Positions 23,061 to 34,620 of a stretch of DNA of 64,000 nucleotides are shown here, in pieces (position 1 is the stretch's first letter; each line of letters opens with the position of its first letter). The position numbers and the translations under genes were made by a program. Source of the stretch: Epiperipatus broadwayi (Eukaryota; Onychophora; Udeonychophora; Euonychophora; Peripatidae); NCBI GenBank assembly GCA_028023455.1, contig JAQFVV010006200.1, forward strand, positions 9,536,521 through 9,600,520. The letters are read 5' to 3'. The notes under the pieces were generated by a model, which had not been told where the DNA came from, made no database searches, and was given only the letters and a program-made list of their open reading frames with translations.

Positions 23061-24448
23061 TAATTGGCAATTCATAAGAAGTTTGAGCAATTAAAGTGAT
23101 AGAATCACATCATGATCCGTGGACCTTGAGGTCCAAAAATCTGCCACTTTGCTTCTGCAAGGTGTCTACCATGGTTGATAATGATTGCAAATGAAATGAA
23201 AACTACCAGAATTAGAGAAAAACAAACAATATTAAGTTAATAGTTGTTTAAAAAGTTTCGATATTTCAGATAAATTGCTATTACTTTTACTCTCTATAAA
23301 GTTTTATTAAATGTTAGATCAATTTGTTACAAGCCACAAAAAAAAAAGATAAAACCAAATAATGTACAGTAATAAAGAGAGACAAGTTTATCTCTTCTTT
23401 AAGTTCTAAATTTATTTAAATAAAAACTCACAATTAGGCAAGATAAAAATTTAACCTTGTACAACATACATAAAACTAGCAAGACCAGAAAAAATGTACT
23501 ATAAATTATAATGCATTCAAATAAAGAATTGATATTTTTGTTATATCCATATTCCGATGTTATCTTTTGCAGGCATATTACAACAGAACAGAATGAATAC
23601 ATAATTAATTATATGACATTACTTGACTAGTTATCAAATAAATGTTTACTATCACTTTTCCTAACTTTAATCAAAAGGATTAAGACTATTGTATAATAAT
23701 TTAATTCTATAATTACTGCATTTACATATTTTTAGTTCTATTTTCATCTATGGTTCACTTGAATCAATTGCAGCCATGATGTTCTATTTAGTGCTTAGTC
23801 CTACTTTTGATTCTTCAGGGATGAGTATCTGTGAGTTGAAACTATTTTTTTGCTAAATAAGGCTTTACTCCATTTCTTTCCTTCTCTCTTTGATTACCTC
23901 TATAGTTAGCAGCTTCAGTGATTAATCCAGCATAATCGAAATCTCTGATAAAACAGTTTTAATTATACCACTGAATTTTATTGATTTTCTTGAATAATTC
24001 AAGTTTATTTTTATATATCACAACAAGGTAATCCTTTTACTGTGTTTCAGTATTTTTTAAACTGAGTTTATTGGCTAAAAAATAATTCCTTTGTTTCGGT
24101 TGTTTTTTCCATTTCTTCTATAGTAAAAAATTATATAATCTCTTGGATTTGTTTAAGATTAAATTTAATTAAATATTATTTTGAACAAATATAAAGATTT
24201 ATATTTATTCATGTTGTGTGAAGTGATGGCGCTGTGTGAATTTCTGAGAGTCTGCGATGTTTTTATATTGAGTCCATAGGGCATAAAGAAATGTTATCTG
24301 TGAAACTAGATAATCTCTAGTTTCGAAAATGATTAGTAATAATCATTATTGTATTTATCTGAAATGGATGACATCAAAGTTGTGAGTGGAGGGAAGTTTG
24401 ACAATGGTAAATGAAAATATAACAATTTACTCTAGATAAATACTCTTT
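23061..24448. other. AT-rich tract, no gene seen
   Basis: A short hairpin, TGGACCTTGAGGTCCA, lies at about 23121. Otherwise only chance frames. Confidence 0.5.
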
Positions 24449-24449
24449 A

Positions 24450-24560
24450 TATAATAGAGGTATATATGAGAGATAGTGACTTGGGCCAACTGATGAATAC
24501 TGGTTCAGTATGAAATGCATCTTGGGGATCATTTGTCTCTTATTGCATCTTTATTTATAT
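24450..24560 (+). mobile_element. Family C fragment retaining only the hammerhead region
   Basis: AGAGGTATATATGAGAGAT through GGATCATTTGTCTCTT matches the ribozyme half of family C on the plus strand. Both the tail and the B-box part are missing. Confidence 0.75.
24470..24533 (+). ncRNA. Intact-looking type I hammerhead ribozyme (family C)
   Basis: All invariant core positions are present. Helix I is CCAA (24486-24489) with TTGG (24522-24525); CTGATGA is at 24490-24496; helix II is ATACTG/CAGTAT (24497-24511) around a GTT loop; GAAA is at 24512-24515. Helix III is a minimal A-T palindrome ending in U16.1 (24520), and C17 is at 24521, so cleavage is predicted after 24521. Against other family C copies the outer helix II pairs changed together (GTGCTG/CAGCAC to ATACTG/CAGTAT), and helix III changed from ATACGTAT to ATGCAT. 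Activity is inferred from sequence and has not been tested. Confidence 0.75.
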
Positions 24561-24984
24561 GAATTTAAAAAGAATGAGGAAGTATGGAGATGTTTAATAT
24601 ATCTATAAAAATGTTATAAACTATTACAGTTAAAATATAATGAAAGAATGAATTAATGGGGGAGGGGGGGGGAGAAAATCAATTTATTTTTTAAGTGCAT
24701 AATATTTTGTCTCCATTAAAAATAAATAAAAGTCAGTTATGAAAATAATTGTTTGATGGAAAAAGTATTGGTACTGCTTCTGTCTTAGTCCGTCCTGGGC
24801 TGTTTCTCAATAGATCATAAAGTGGGCTGAAAATATATCTTATTTTTAAAAGTATAATTTGTATTACTAAGCATGTAAAAGATATTCACACAAAAATAAT
24901 AGAGCAAGAAGTGATATGCATCAACTTCTTGGTTTTAAAACATTACCATTTCAAGAAAATACGTAAAAAAAATACGTAAAAAAA
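24561..24984. other. AT-rich tract with a G-run
   Basis: A poly-G stretch sits at about 24659-24672. No other signal. Confidence 0.5.
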
Positions 24985-25340
24985 TTTGGAAAATATATTT
25001 AATAGGATTTGAACCCAGATGTTCAAGCTCTCTACAGTCAGCTACTCTATCCAATATAACCGATACACATCACCACATACACGTAAAAAAGATAAATGAG
25101 CTCAAATATACATATTTCATGCTGAACTAGCACTCATCAGTTGGTCGGTATCATCATCTCCCACACACATATATAATTAGTACTCAGTTTATATTAAGAT
25201 AACAAATAGACACACTCTAATTTTCAGGCTTCAATCCTCTTCAATCTCCAACTCTTCACCCATCCATATCACTGAAAATCTGATGATGGAATACTCAAAG
25301 CCCTTGATGATGACAATATTATAGTCATTTATAGAGAAAA
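24985..25340 (-). mobile_element. Family C hammerhead repeat, copy 8
   Basis: A near full-length unit beginning (plus strand) with GGATTTGAACCCAG, the complement of a B box, and ending in the ATCTGATGATGGAATACTC tail. The minus-strand core (25089-25160; CTGATGA at 25134-25140) keeps GAAA and the helix III palindrome. Helix II closes with G-U and helix I has one mismatch. Confidence 0.82.
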
Positions 25341-25584
25341 ATATATATATATAAGTCTATGAGTTTTTTATTTATTGTTAACTATTTCTACATTTATAAA
25401 TATAATCAGGATAAAAGAATCCATTCCCTTTTTAGTGTTAGTTTGAAAAAGTTAATATAAAAATTATGATTTTAATTTTCTTATTTAATTTTAAATTTTA
25501 ATGATGCAGCAAAGCTGCAATGTGCACTGTATCAATATACACTACATCAGTCATATGCTATTGATATATATATATATATATATT

Positions 25585-25775
25585 ATAATGATCGGGGTTT
25601 CTGGAGATCAATTGAGTCTTACCGTATCTACACTACAGAGCACCACTAGGCTACTTGAACCTAGAAAATTTATAGAGTAGGCAGATGCATGCTGTTAAGG
25701 ATCCAACTTTTACACATATATTTTATTCTGACCATCAGCCCAATGCCACTAGCTCAGTGAGATGCAGAGATTTAT
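25585..25775 (+). repeat. Dispersed repeat Rep-B, copy 2
   Basis: ATAATGATCGGGGTTTCTGG, CTTACCGTATCT, GAACCTAGAAAATTTATAG, GAGTAGGCAGAT and CCACTAGCTCAGTGAG are the family landmarks in full order. It is preceded by a (TA)n tract. Confidence 0.75.
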
Positions 25776-25989
25776 AAAATATAAATTCTTATCCAATAAT
25801 AGTTCAATTAAAAATAAAATAAAAGAAGCCACTGCCAGTAATTAACACACAAACATTTATTTACGCACATATAAATTTTGAATCATTTTAGAATCACTTT
25901 TACTTTAAAATTTAACTTACATTTTAACTTTGATTTTTAGAATTTAATTTACGTTTAAACTTTTATTTTCTAAGTTCACACAGATGAAT

Positions 25990-26530
25990 TTAATATTTTA
26001 TTAAAGTGTCGAGTATGAATAGACTACATAGATTGCATTTGAAAAGAAAATATTCTATCCCTTATTTAACCTTAGGCCAAAAGTTCGCAGTCAAACTAAC
26101 GTCAATCCATCTGATACATCGATGTATTCAATGCAGCATGAATACGACAGCACAAATACCATACTGTCAGGAATGTACATCTGAACAGCATGGTTATAGA
26201 AGACATTGACTCTCATCCAGACAGGAATACTACATCTGTCTGACGAGAAGAGCAATAAAAAAAACTCCATAGGAAGGGACTGCATTTTCCATCTTATTAT
26301 CCCATTCCATAGGCAAAAAGGGGTGTGCGGCGTATAATGTGATCCTGCACATAGTGGACCTCATACTACATTTACTAATTACACCAATATATCCAATCCA
26401 TTGACCCAATTTAACTATGAAACAAATAACCTAAGATTACCCTCCCTTAAACTAACATAACTTTACGAATCTATGCAGCCATTCATGCCCGACTTAAATT
26501 TAGCACTTTATTAAATTAGTTTAACAAAAA
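25990..26530 (-). repeat. Dispersed repeat Rep-A, copy 2
   Basis: The reverse complement aligns with 5035-5670 over its length. The open frame at 26006-26209 lies inside this repeat, has no counterpart in copy 1 and is not considered coding. Confidence 0.7.
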
Positions 26531-27040
26531 AACAAAAATCATAATAAAACTTAAAAGAACAAAAAAAAATTAAATGGAAATGATTTTAAAAAAAATACAT
26601 CAAATAACATTACTAATATTAATTTACGTTGGTCAGATAGGATTCTATTTGTATTATTTACTGAAAGGTTTAGAATTTAGAGTTATTGTTTTGAAAATGT
26701 TCATAAAGTTCTTACGGTTTTTAAAAAGTTCATCTTTATCCGTTGCTTGCCATTTGGGATCCAGTGTTAATTCCCCCGATGTCCTGTGGTCCGCAATATA
26801 GAAAATGATTGGTCATTTCTCTTTCTTTTTTTTCAAGCAAAACTGAAGGGATTGAAGAGTGCGTCTTTCCAATCCCTTCTCCTTCAACTCTAGCACACCT
26901 CTGCTTTCACATCTCTATCTTCTCTTAATTAAATTTTTTTATTTCCAAACTTTTCCTTTTATTGTACACTTTTGGACCCAGTGGACATTACATCATGATG
27001 ATGATGATCTTTTCATTGAGGTCCATTTCCTGAGGGCTTT
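26531..27040. other. Sequence without clear gene
   Basis: A 10-bp hairpin stem GAAGGGATTG/CAATCCCTTC (26845-26879) and a short GATGAT run near 26997 are present. No other repeat match was seen. Confidence 0.45.
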
Positions 27041-27437
27041 CTTTTATTGGCTATTAGTTTCTATTGTTTTTTCTCTCCTATCTGACCTTTACTTATACAT
27101 TTTGAAATGCCCAAGAGCTAGCTTACTTTTAACTAATTAAAATAATCATTTCCATTTTACAATAGCATTAATTAATTTATTGTACATTCTTAAAGATATA
27201 TTTTTATCTTTAAATCTTTTAAGTTTTTGCTGAAAATTTAGTCTTAAATACTTTTTCTTTTTTTAATAAAGTTTTCTTTTAATAATTTTTTCATCTGTGC
27301 GATTTTATATATTAGAGTTTAGATGATTTTTAAATTTCAATTTTTAATTCTTAAAAAAGAAGTTTTTATTTGCGAACTTTTATTTTTCATGTCTAATTTA
27401 AAAAAATAATAATGTAACGGCATATGTGCCCGTTACA
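27041..27437 (+). repeat. 0.4-kb dispersed duplication, copy 1, with terminal hairpin
   Basis: About 395 bp, at roughly 95% identity to 28260-28651, from CTTTTATTGGCTATTAGTTT to a terminal hairpin TGTAACGG...CCGTTACA (27415-27437). The flanks of the two copies are unrelated: unique sequence on the left here, Rep-B on the left of the other. The shared 3' hairpin end and differing 5' context suggest a mobile element, but no TSD was found. Confidence 0.8.
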
Positions 27438-28164
27438 TATCAATAAACTTGCTTAAAAAAAAAAAATAAACAAAAAAAATTTTTTTTTCTTAGGGTTAGT
27501 AATTACGGTACACGGTTAACGAAAACATTTACTAAGACATTCGGTTAGTAATTTTACAAAAAGACTATACAAAAAAGAAAAATGTTGACTATCGTTTTCC
27601 TATGAATCATCTACGTTTACACCTCCTCCCCCCAAGAGTTCCATTTTCTCTATATTTCATTTCTAACAAATGGCACAAGCAAATTATTTATTTAGGAAGG
27701 TTGCATTGAAGTAAATACATTTCAAGAGATAATGGGTTTATACATGTATACTTGCAGCACAATTATATATACCACCAACTTATTTATGATTGATTGAAAT
27801 GCTTAAATAGGGTTACACTGAAGTAAAATCCCTAAGGACACTCATCATAAGGTACCACATTTACCATTATAAACTTACGTGGCTGTGCGCACCTATACAA
27901 TATTAAAGCATAATATATATTTACAAAAAAAAAAACAAATTAATTGCAACCTTTTGACTTTTTCCTTTTTTAAAAAAATTACCAAATTACATTATTAATC
28001 TATTTTCTTACTCATTTTAATATATGTGCCATTACTGACTGGCAGTGCTTTTACAAGATTTAAAGTATGCAACTTTATGTAAATAGATAAAAATATTTCA
28101 TTTTGGAAAAAAAAATTTACTCAGGGTACTCATGGTTTATTAAACATCGGCTCATGTTGGGTGG
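27438..28164. other. AT-rich tract, no feature seen
   Basis: A-runs follow the hairpin near 27456. No gene-like signal. Confidence 0.45.
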
Positions 28165-28258
28165 CCAATTATAACGGTCGGAGTTTCTGGAGATCATGGA
28201 GTCTTACCGTATCTGCCGTACAGAGTGCCACCAGGCATTTGAACCTGGAAAATTTATT
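28165..28258 (+). repeat. Dispersed repeat Rep-B, copy 3, truncated
   Basis: ATAACGGTCGGAGTTTCTGG, CTTACCGTATCTGC, TGCCACCAGGC and GAACCTGGAAAATTTAT, after which the 0.4-kb duplication begins. Confidence 0.75.
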
Positions 28259-28259
28259 T

Positions 28260-28651
28260 CTTTTATTGGCTATTAGTTTCTATTGTTTTTCTCTCCTATC
28301 TGATCTTTACTTATACATTTCTGCAATGCCCAAGGGCTAGCTTATATTTAACTAATTAAAATAATCATTTCCATTTTATAATAGCATTAATTAATTTATT
28401 GTGCATTCTTAAAGATATATTTTTATCTTTAAATCTTTTAAGTTTTTGCTGAAAATTTAGTCTTAAAACTTTTTCTTTTTTTAATAAAGTTTTCTTTCAG
28501 TAATTTTTCATCTGTGCGATTTTATATATTAGAGTTAGATGATTTTTAATTTTCAATTTTTAATTCTTAAAAAAGAAGTTTTTATTTGCAAACTTTTATT
28601 TTTCATGTCTAATTTTAAAAAAAAATAATGTAACGGCGTATGTGCCCATTA
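28260..28651 (+). repeat. 0.4-kb dispersed duplication, copy 2
   Basis: Matches 27041-27437 with scattered substitutions and small indels. The terminal hairpin has one arm mismatch (TGTAACGG/CCATTACA). Confidence 0.8.
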
Positions 28652-28667
28652 CAATATATATATATAT

Positions 28668-28780
28668 TTAACCATAAGAAACCAGTGAACACTTAGACAA
28701 TCCCAACATAGATAACAATCAAGAATTTCAGACTGTTGTCAAGGTAACTTCCTTTTTGCAATAGAGATGGAATATAAAAC
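28668..28780 (-). repeat. Dispersed repeat family N, copy 2
   Basis: GAACACTTAGACAATCCCAA, ACAATCAAGAATTTCAGACTG and TTGTCAAGGTAACTTCC in family N order, directly after a TATATA run. Confidence 0.65.
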
Positions 28781-29751
28781 ATTGAAATTAATAGTTGGTA
28801 AAGTTTATCAATCATATTATGGTAGCAGACATTTTTGCATTTTGGAGTGCCATTAGTCTCAAATGTTATGGTCTTAAGACTTCACTTTTTTATTATTAAT
28901 TATATTTTCTTTATGATAAGGATACTGAATATCTGTGCTTTTTTATTTCTTCCAAAAGTTTGATATAATACAGTATTTTATTTAATAAAATATTTTCTAA
29001 GCTGAAAGCACTATCAAATTTAAAAGAATTTATAAAGTACTTCTTTAGTGATGAAATAAAAGTAGCAAATAAAAGTTGATTTAGTAGCAAAAAGAATCAT
29101 GTTGCAATATAGCCCTTAAATTAAAAACAAGAGCCATCTATTAAAAAAATAATGAAAAAAAAGCATATTTATACCACTGTTGTTTTCATTTCTAAAGTAG
29201 TTTTAACTGAACCATATTAAAAGATACTTTTTTTGGTAAGATTAAAATTATGGATAAAAAATATGTCCATGTTAAACATTTCTACATTGCATCAGAAAAA
29301 TTAAATGTTATATAAAGAGATTAAACAAAAATTTGAAATGGCAATTCCATGTCGGATAACTCTACTTTTATGTAGAATAGAAAAAAATATTGAAGTAAAA
29401 AATATCATATTGAGCAAGTGTTTAATTTGCTAAAATAAACTGTTTTTTATGATACATCAATAGCTTCAGGAAGGTCAATAATCTCATACTTTGATATTCA
29501 TTTTTTCAAAAAAATACAAAGCAGTAAGTTTATTATTTGCTTTTGTGTTAATATAAAAAAGAGAATACACCATAGTAAAGAACATGTAAATGTACTGTCT
29601 CATTTATTATAAATTACTGCATCATTATTTTTTAAAATTTTGTTTATATTATAATCTTAATTTGTGTATACATACTATATATGTAAAAAAGCATATATAT
29701 TTGTTATAAAGTATTCCACAGTACAAAAAACAATACAATATATATATATAT
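28781..29751. other. AT-rich tract, no feature seen
   Basis: No coding or repeat signal was recognised. Confidence 0.5.
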
Positions 29752-29862
29752 TAACTCTTAAGCTATCAACAATCTCAACCTGTTGTCAAGGTAACCTCCT
29801 TTAAAAGGTTGCTTTAACTACAGATTGAGAGTTGATAACTTAAGAGTTGATTGTTATAATCT
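29752..29862. repeat. Family N fragment folded into a hairpin
   Basis: The left half (ATCAACAATCTCAACCTGTTG, TCAAGGTAACCTCCTTT) is family N in minus orientation. The right half (AAAGGTTGC to GATTGAGAGTTGAT to ACTTAAGAGTT) is its decayed inverse. The outermost bases TTAACTCTTAAG/CTTAAGAGTTGA also pair, giving a roughly 105-bp foldback. Confidence 0.6.
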
Positions 29863-30256
29863 ACATTTATAAATATATTAATGCTTGTGTAGCTATGTGA
29901 TTGGAATGTAATATAGCAGATATCATAGTTCCATTGTAATTTTAAAATACATACATTTGTAAACAAAATTTGAATGAATTTTTATTGTTTGAAGTTAAGT
30001 GCTTTTAAATAATTAAGTTTAATATTTTAAAATGCAAAATTATGTCTAATTAAATTTTTAATTTTTAGTTCAAATTCATAGGTTTATCTTGTTTGTTATT
30101 TAATTTTACCATTTTCAGTTTCTAATTATTTAAAACAATATTGAATTTTAATATTTTTTTTTTAGGATGGAGAGTTTACTGTGGGGCTTAGAATAATAAC
30201 AGAAATTATAAAATTTATAGTTTGATTTATTTTTTTACTGTATAATTATATATATA
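29863..30256. other. AT-rich tract, no feature seen
   Basis: No coding or repeat signal was recognised. Confidence 0.45.
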
Positions 30257-30366
30257 TATTTTTCTCATGTGTCATAGCATCATCTGGGAAGTGAACCTGC
30301 TAACCCAGGACAACTGCTTGTAAAGCAGCCGTCGCTGATCTTTCGACCACCAATGCTTGACAGATT
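30257..30366 (-). mobile_element. tRNA-derived SINE, family E
   Basis: The minus strand reads CTGTCAAGCATTGGTGGTCG, then CTTTACAAGCAG, TCCTGGGTTAGCAGGTTC and CTATGACACATGAGAAA. Flanks share only a loose ATATAT-type repeat, so the TSD is ambiguous. Confidence 0.82.
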
Positions 30367-31129
30367 TATATATTTTCAACTAGGGTAGTTCTCATATGAT
30401 AAATTCTGTATTTAAAATTTAAAAAAAAAACATTTAATGAAAAACAAAATTCAGTTGTAAAATTTTTTATATATATAATTATTGAATGCAATAATCTCTC
30501 ATTATAAACCTCTTGCATTTTAATAACATTTCCAATCTGCTGAAAATTTGAATAAATTTTAATTTTCCATATATAAGCATTTTTGTATAAATTTATTTTA
30601 TTATTAAAAATATAAACACTAAACAATTATATGATTGTTTTTATATAAGTACAAATTTTTTATACAGCAAAAATCAAAACAATGGATGAAATCAATGATT
30701 TACTTCTAGTTATTAGTTTTATCATTTCCTGTTTTTTATTCCTTTTTATTTAAGATATAAACCAGTTTCAGTACTTCCATTTTTGCATGTTTTAAAAATT
30801 AAAAAAAATGTTCTGTCTTTCTGACCTTCCCCCATCTTAAAGTAAGACTAAGATAAATATATATATATGTGTGTGTTTAAGCTTATTAATTAATTTATGA
30901 ATATTTGCTGAATTGGTTTTTTCTTTAATTTTATTTATTAAATAAGATTATGTTACAAATATCAATTCATACTGTACAAGCATATTAAAATAGAATTCCA
31001 GTGCAAGCCAGTAGATAAAATTAAATACCAAATAGCAAAACTCCTTAAGAAATTTCTTAACATTTGGGAGAGTGATTTAAATATTAAAGTATATATATAC
31101 AGTATATATTTTAAAATATTTATATTACA
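30367..31129. other. AT-rich tract, no feature seen
   Basis: The minus frame at 30366-30626 is chance; nothing else was recognised. Confidence 0.45.
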
Positions 31130-31252
31130 TATATCATCATCATCATCATTGTCAGCCATTATCAATCCACTGCAGGATGAAGGTCTCCCCAAGTTCAATC
31201 CATCTCTGATATCTAGCCTTTTTTCTCCACATTACCCCTGCATACTTTATAT
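31130..31252 (-). mobile_element. RTE LINE 3' end, strongly 5' truncated
   Basis: On the minus strand it gives the last roughly 100 bp of the LINE seen at 1-819 (GCAGGGGTAATGTGGAG, GGAGACCTTCATCCTGCAG, ATTGATAATGG) followed by (GAT)n. This is a typical short dead-on-arrival insertion. Confidence 0.85.
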
Positions 31253-34005
31253 ATAGAGAGAGACATTATTGACTACAAAATGAATATTTTGTATAGTTTA
31301 CTACCACCCATAATAATTTGAAACTGTGATAAGATTTAGAACCTCATGTTATGGATACTGGGGTAGTGGGTGAGATTACAGATCATATAATAATATTTTA
31401 ATCTCAGTTATGTGTCTATAAATAAAATTTCCAACATTTTGTGTGCAAAATGTAATATATGCAATTATATAAATTAATTATTCAAACAATATTTAACAAT
31501 CTAACCAATAAAATTGCTGGTAATACACACTTATCAAGTTTGGCATCCTTATCCAATACATTTATTACATTACTGATCTTCAGCTGGTTGCTGAGCCAAT
31601 TAAATATTTTTTTACATTGTGTATATAAATACCAATCTTAAAAACATATATACTTTAAAGCATAAAATAATTATGACTAGCAATCTAATATTATTAAATA
31701 GCTAACTTTCATATTGTCCAATTTAAAGTTATGATGATAAACTCTCATGCTGGTTTATTTTCAGTGAATAAACTTTTATTCTTCATAAATTATTTGCACA
31801 CTTCAAGTTGTTAGAATAACTTTACAACCAAAAAATCTTATATTTAATATAAACAAAGAAGAGTAATAAATTGAAATGATAACCAGAACAAAGGATTTGT
31901 TTTATTTCTTGCATTAAAAAATATATTTCTTGGAGAAATACAATTTAATAATTAACCACATTTAAATTAATATTACATTGTTGGAATAAAAGATATCTCT
32001 AAATAGTTAAAATAATTTTTGATATTTAAAAATTCAATTTATAATTACAACTACAAAAAAAGGGTAAACTTCTAAAATAGCATTTACAATATCAAAAAAC
32101 CTATTTTTGCTACAATTCTGTTTCAGGTGCACTTGATTTTTTTTTGTTTAAAAAATCTGAATGGACATATTCATGCAAAACAAATAATTAATTTAATTAT
32201 ACAAAAATAAAATAAACAAATTATACTGTATATTGATAGCTTTGAACAAAAACCATCGCCATGCAGGCACAGTGACTACATTGCATCTAATGAGAAAGAA
32301 TTACATTGCTTGAAACCAAATCTCTGCCTTCCCGTGAAACACTAACTTTGACATTTAGCCAATATTTAATAAAATTATCATTAAAGAATACATATTTTTT
32401 CTTCAGTTTTTACTATCAAATAAATAAACAATAGTTAAACAAATACAATGGAATAGCCACAAGTGAATCATTTTAGACTCAATTTTAATACCACATAAAA
32501 TTCTATTGTGCTGCTTACACCTTATAGAGAAAGACTTAAACATTATAACAAAATTGCCTTAAGCTATTTCACTATAAGGTTTAAATATTGAGTAATCTCA
32601 TAATCATGTAATATATCTAAATGAAAGCTAACTCTGCAAAATGTAGTTTTTTCATATATGTGGTCTTCAGTTTTATGACAAAATATAACTATTTTTAACA
32701 TATTATTACAATCAATTTTAGATATAACTACAATAATAAATAAATATTAAAATCTATATATTTAATTAAGACAATAAAAAAATAATAAAATAATTTTGAT
32801 GTTAATTTGCTTAACATATTTTGATTTGGATTCTTCTGACATAAGTTAAAACTTTTAAAAAATATTTTAATAATAATAATATATAATTAAAATGTTCTAA
32901 AATAGGAAATTAATTTTGAAACAAAATAATCTCAAGAAATTCTTTCTGCCATACAAATATAATGTGAACAAGCACTCCATTTTGTACAACTTGATTTCTG
33001 CAAATTGATCTTTGCATTATAGAATTTTTTTATTGGTTAATAACTCATAATATCTGGGAACAAAAATAAAAATAAAATACATATTATATACTATTTATTG
33101 GAACTGCTTAATGTAAAATTATGGTACAAGCATCATGACACAAATGATTCAAATGCCATCACAAGCAATTTTATGAATGACAAATATTACCAGAAGCACT
33201 ATTCAGGTAGCTAGAAATTCATCAAAAATGTTTATTAATGTGAAACTGTATAAAGATTATTTCACACTTTAAAGTTTATGTTGTCTTTAGGTTGGTATTT
33301 ATATAAAAAGGGTTTTGTCCCTTGTATCAGAAAACTAATCGATTGGTTCAGCATTTGTAAATCACAAAACAATTGTACTGGATGTTTGACAGGCTGATCA
33401 TTTAGTAAATGTGTGTTACCAGGGATTTTATTAGCTGGAATGTTAAATATTGCTAATTGATTTATGCATTATTTCCCACTTAACTGTACATACCTTTTTT
33501 GATTGCATGGAAAATTGCCAAAAATAATGTCAGTCTTTGGCACATTCAAAATAAAAGTGAATCTATAATACTGTATTCTATAATGCATATTAGATCAGTT
33601 CTCTTTTACTATACATGGTATTTAAAGCACAACTATTATCTGCAGGTAAGATGGAAGTTTAGTCACTTGATAAACATATCAATTGATCACCCACTGATAT
33701 TACAAAAACAATTATAAAGTCTATGTTTAACTTCAAGTTATAAAATAAATGACATATAAAGTCATATATTTATGCTATCTTCACGCACTATTATAGCATC
33801 AAATAATATGCATAGACTAGAGACAATTTCTCATGTACAAACCCATTTATAATATATTTTCTATCTATTTGATATCAATCATTTTATTTGCAATCATTCT
33901 AGGTTTAAATAAATATAGACTTTGGAAAAGTTAACATTTAAAATGATTATTTTTGTTCCCTATTCATATTAATTTTAAGTCATACAAGCATTATTAGGGA
34001 GGAAT
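31253..34005. other. Long AT-rich tract, no feature seen
   Basis: Frames at 31459 and 33499 have no domain-like content. No tRNA-like, inverted or shared repeat was recognised. Confidence 0.5.
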
Positions 34006-34009
34006 TAAA

Positions 34010-34620
34010 AAAAAACTAGAAGTTGCAACTCATTATATTATACATGAACAGGTAAATGTATATAGATATTTGGATAAGTGGTTGAGTGAGGATGGAAGCA
34101 GGTAAGTCGAAGTTAAAAAGAGAAAGTACTGGCAAAGAAGGCATTTGTTAAGAGAAATAAAATATTTTATTCATCTTTGATAAGAGAATTAAAGAAGTGA
34201 CTAATTAAATGCTACATTTGGAGTATACATAGATAATGAGTAAAAAAAAATTAAGGACTGATTGACAGCCTTTAAGATGTGATTATGGGGAAGGATGGGA
34301 AAATAATAGTTGAATGAGTAAAATGACAAATAAAGAGGTTTTGAAAAGAGTAAATGAAAAAAAGATTTATTGAAGAAATTAGAGATAGATAAGGAAACTG
34401 GATTGGGCATATATAAGAAAGCACAGATTAATGAAAGACATTTTGGAAAGAATGGTGAATGGAAACAAAATGAAAGGATGGAAAAGTTTTATCTTGCTGG
34501 ATGATATAAGAGAAGGGAAGAGATATGTGGAATCGAAGATCTGGGCAATGAAGACATATTGAAGAAATGGATGAACTTCCTATGTGACTGCTCTTAGGAT
34601 CTGTCTACAGAACAGAATAT
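34010..34620 (+). pseudogene. Decayed LINE reverse transcriptase C-terminus, second family
   Basis: Across several frames the segment reads VYRYLDKWLSEDGS (YKYLG block), a Trp-rich region, EVLKRVN-like residues, DLLKKL, then WIGHI-like and ILERMVNGNKMKGWK residues and DDIREGK. These are the thumb and C-terminal blocks of a non-LTR RT (NEEVL, LL..I..R, GHI.R, EG...GKR.RGR). It has many stops and differs from the RTE copies in the window. Confidence 0.65.

Noticed and set aside
26006-26285. Overlapping frames on both strands with Cys/His content
   Set aside because: They lie inside Rep-A and are not preserved in its other copy; no zinc-finger spacing.
27415-27437. Helitron 3' terminus
   Set aside because: A hairpin is present, but the downstream bases are not CTRR and no 5' TC terminus was found.
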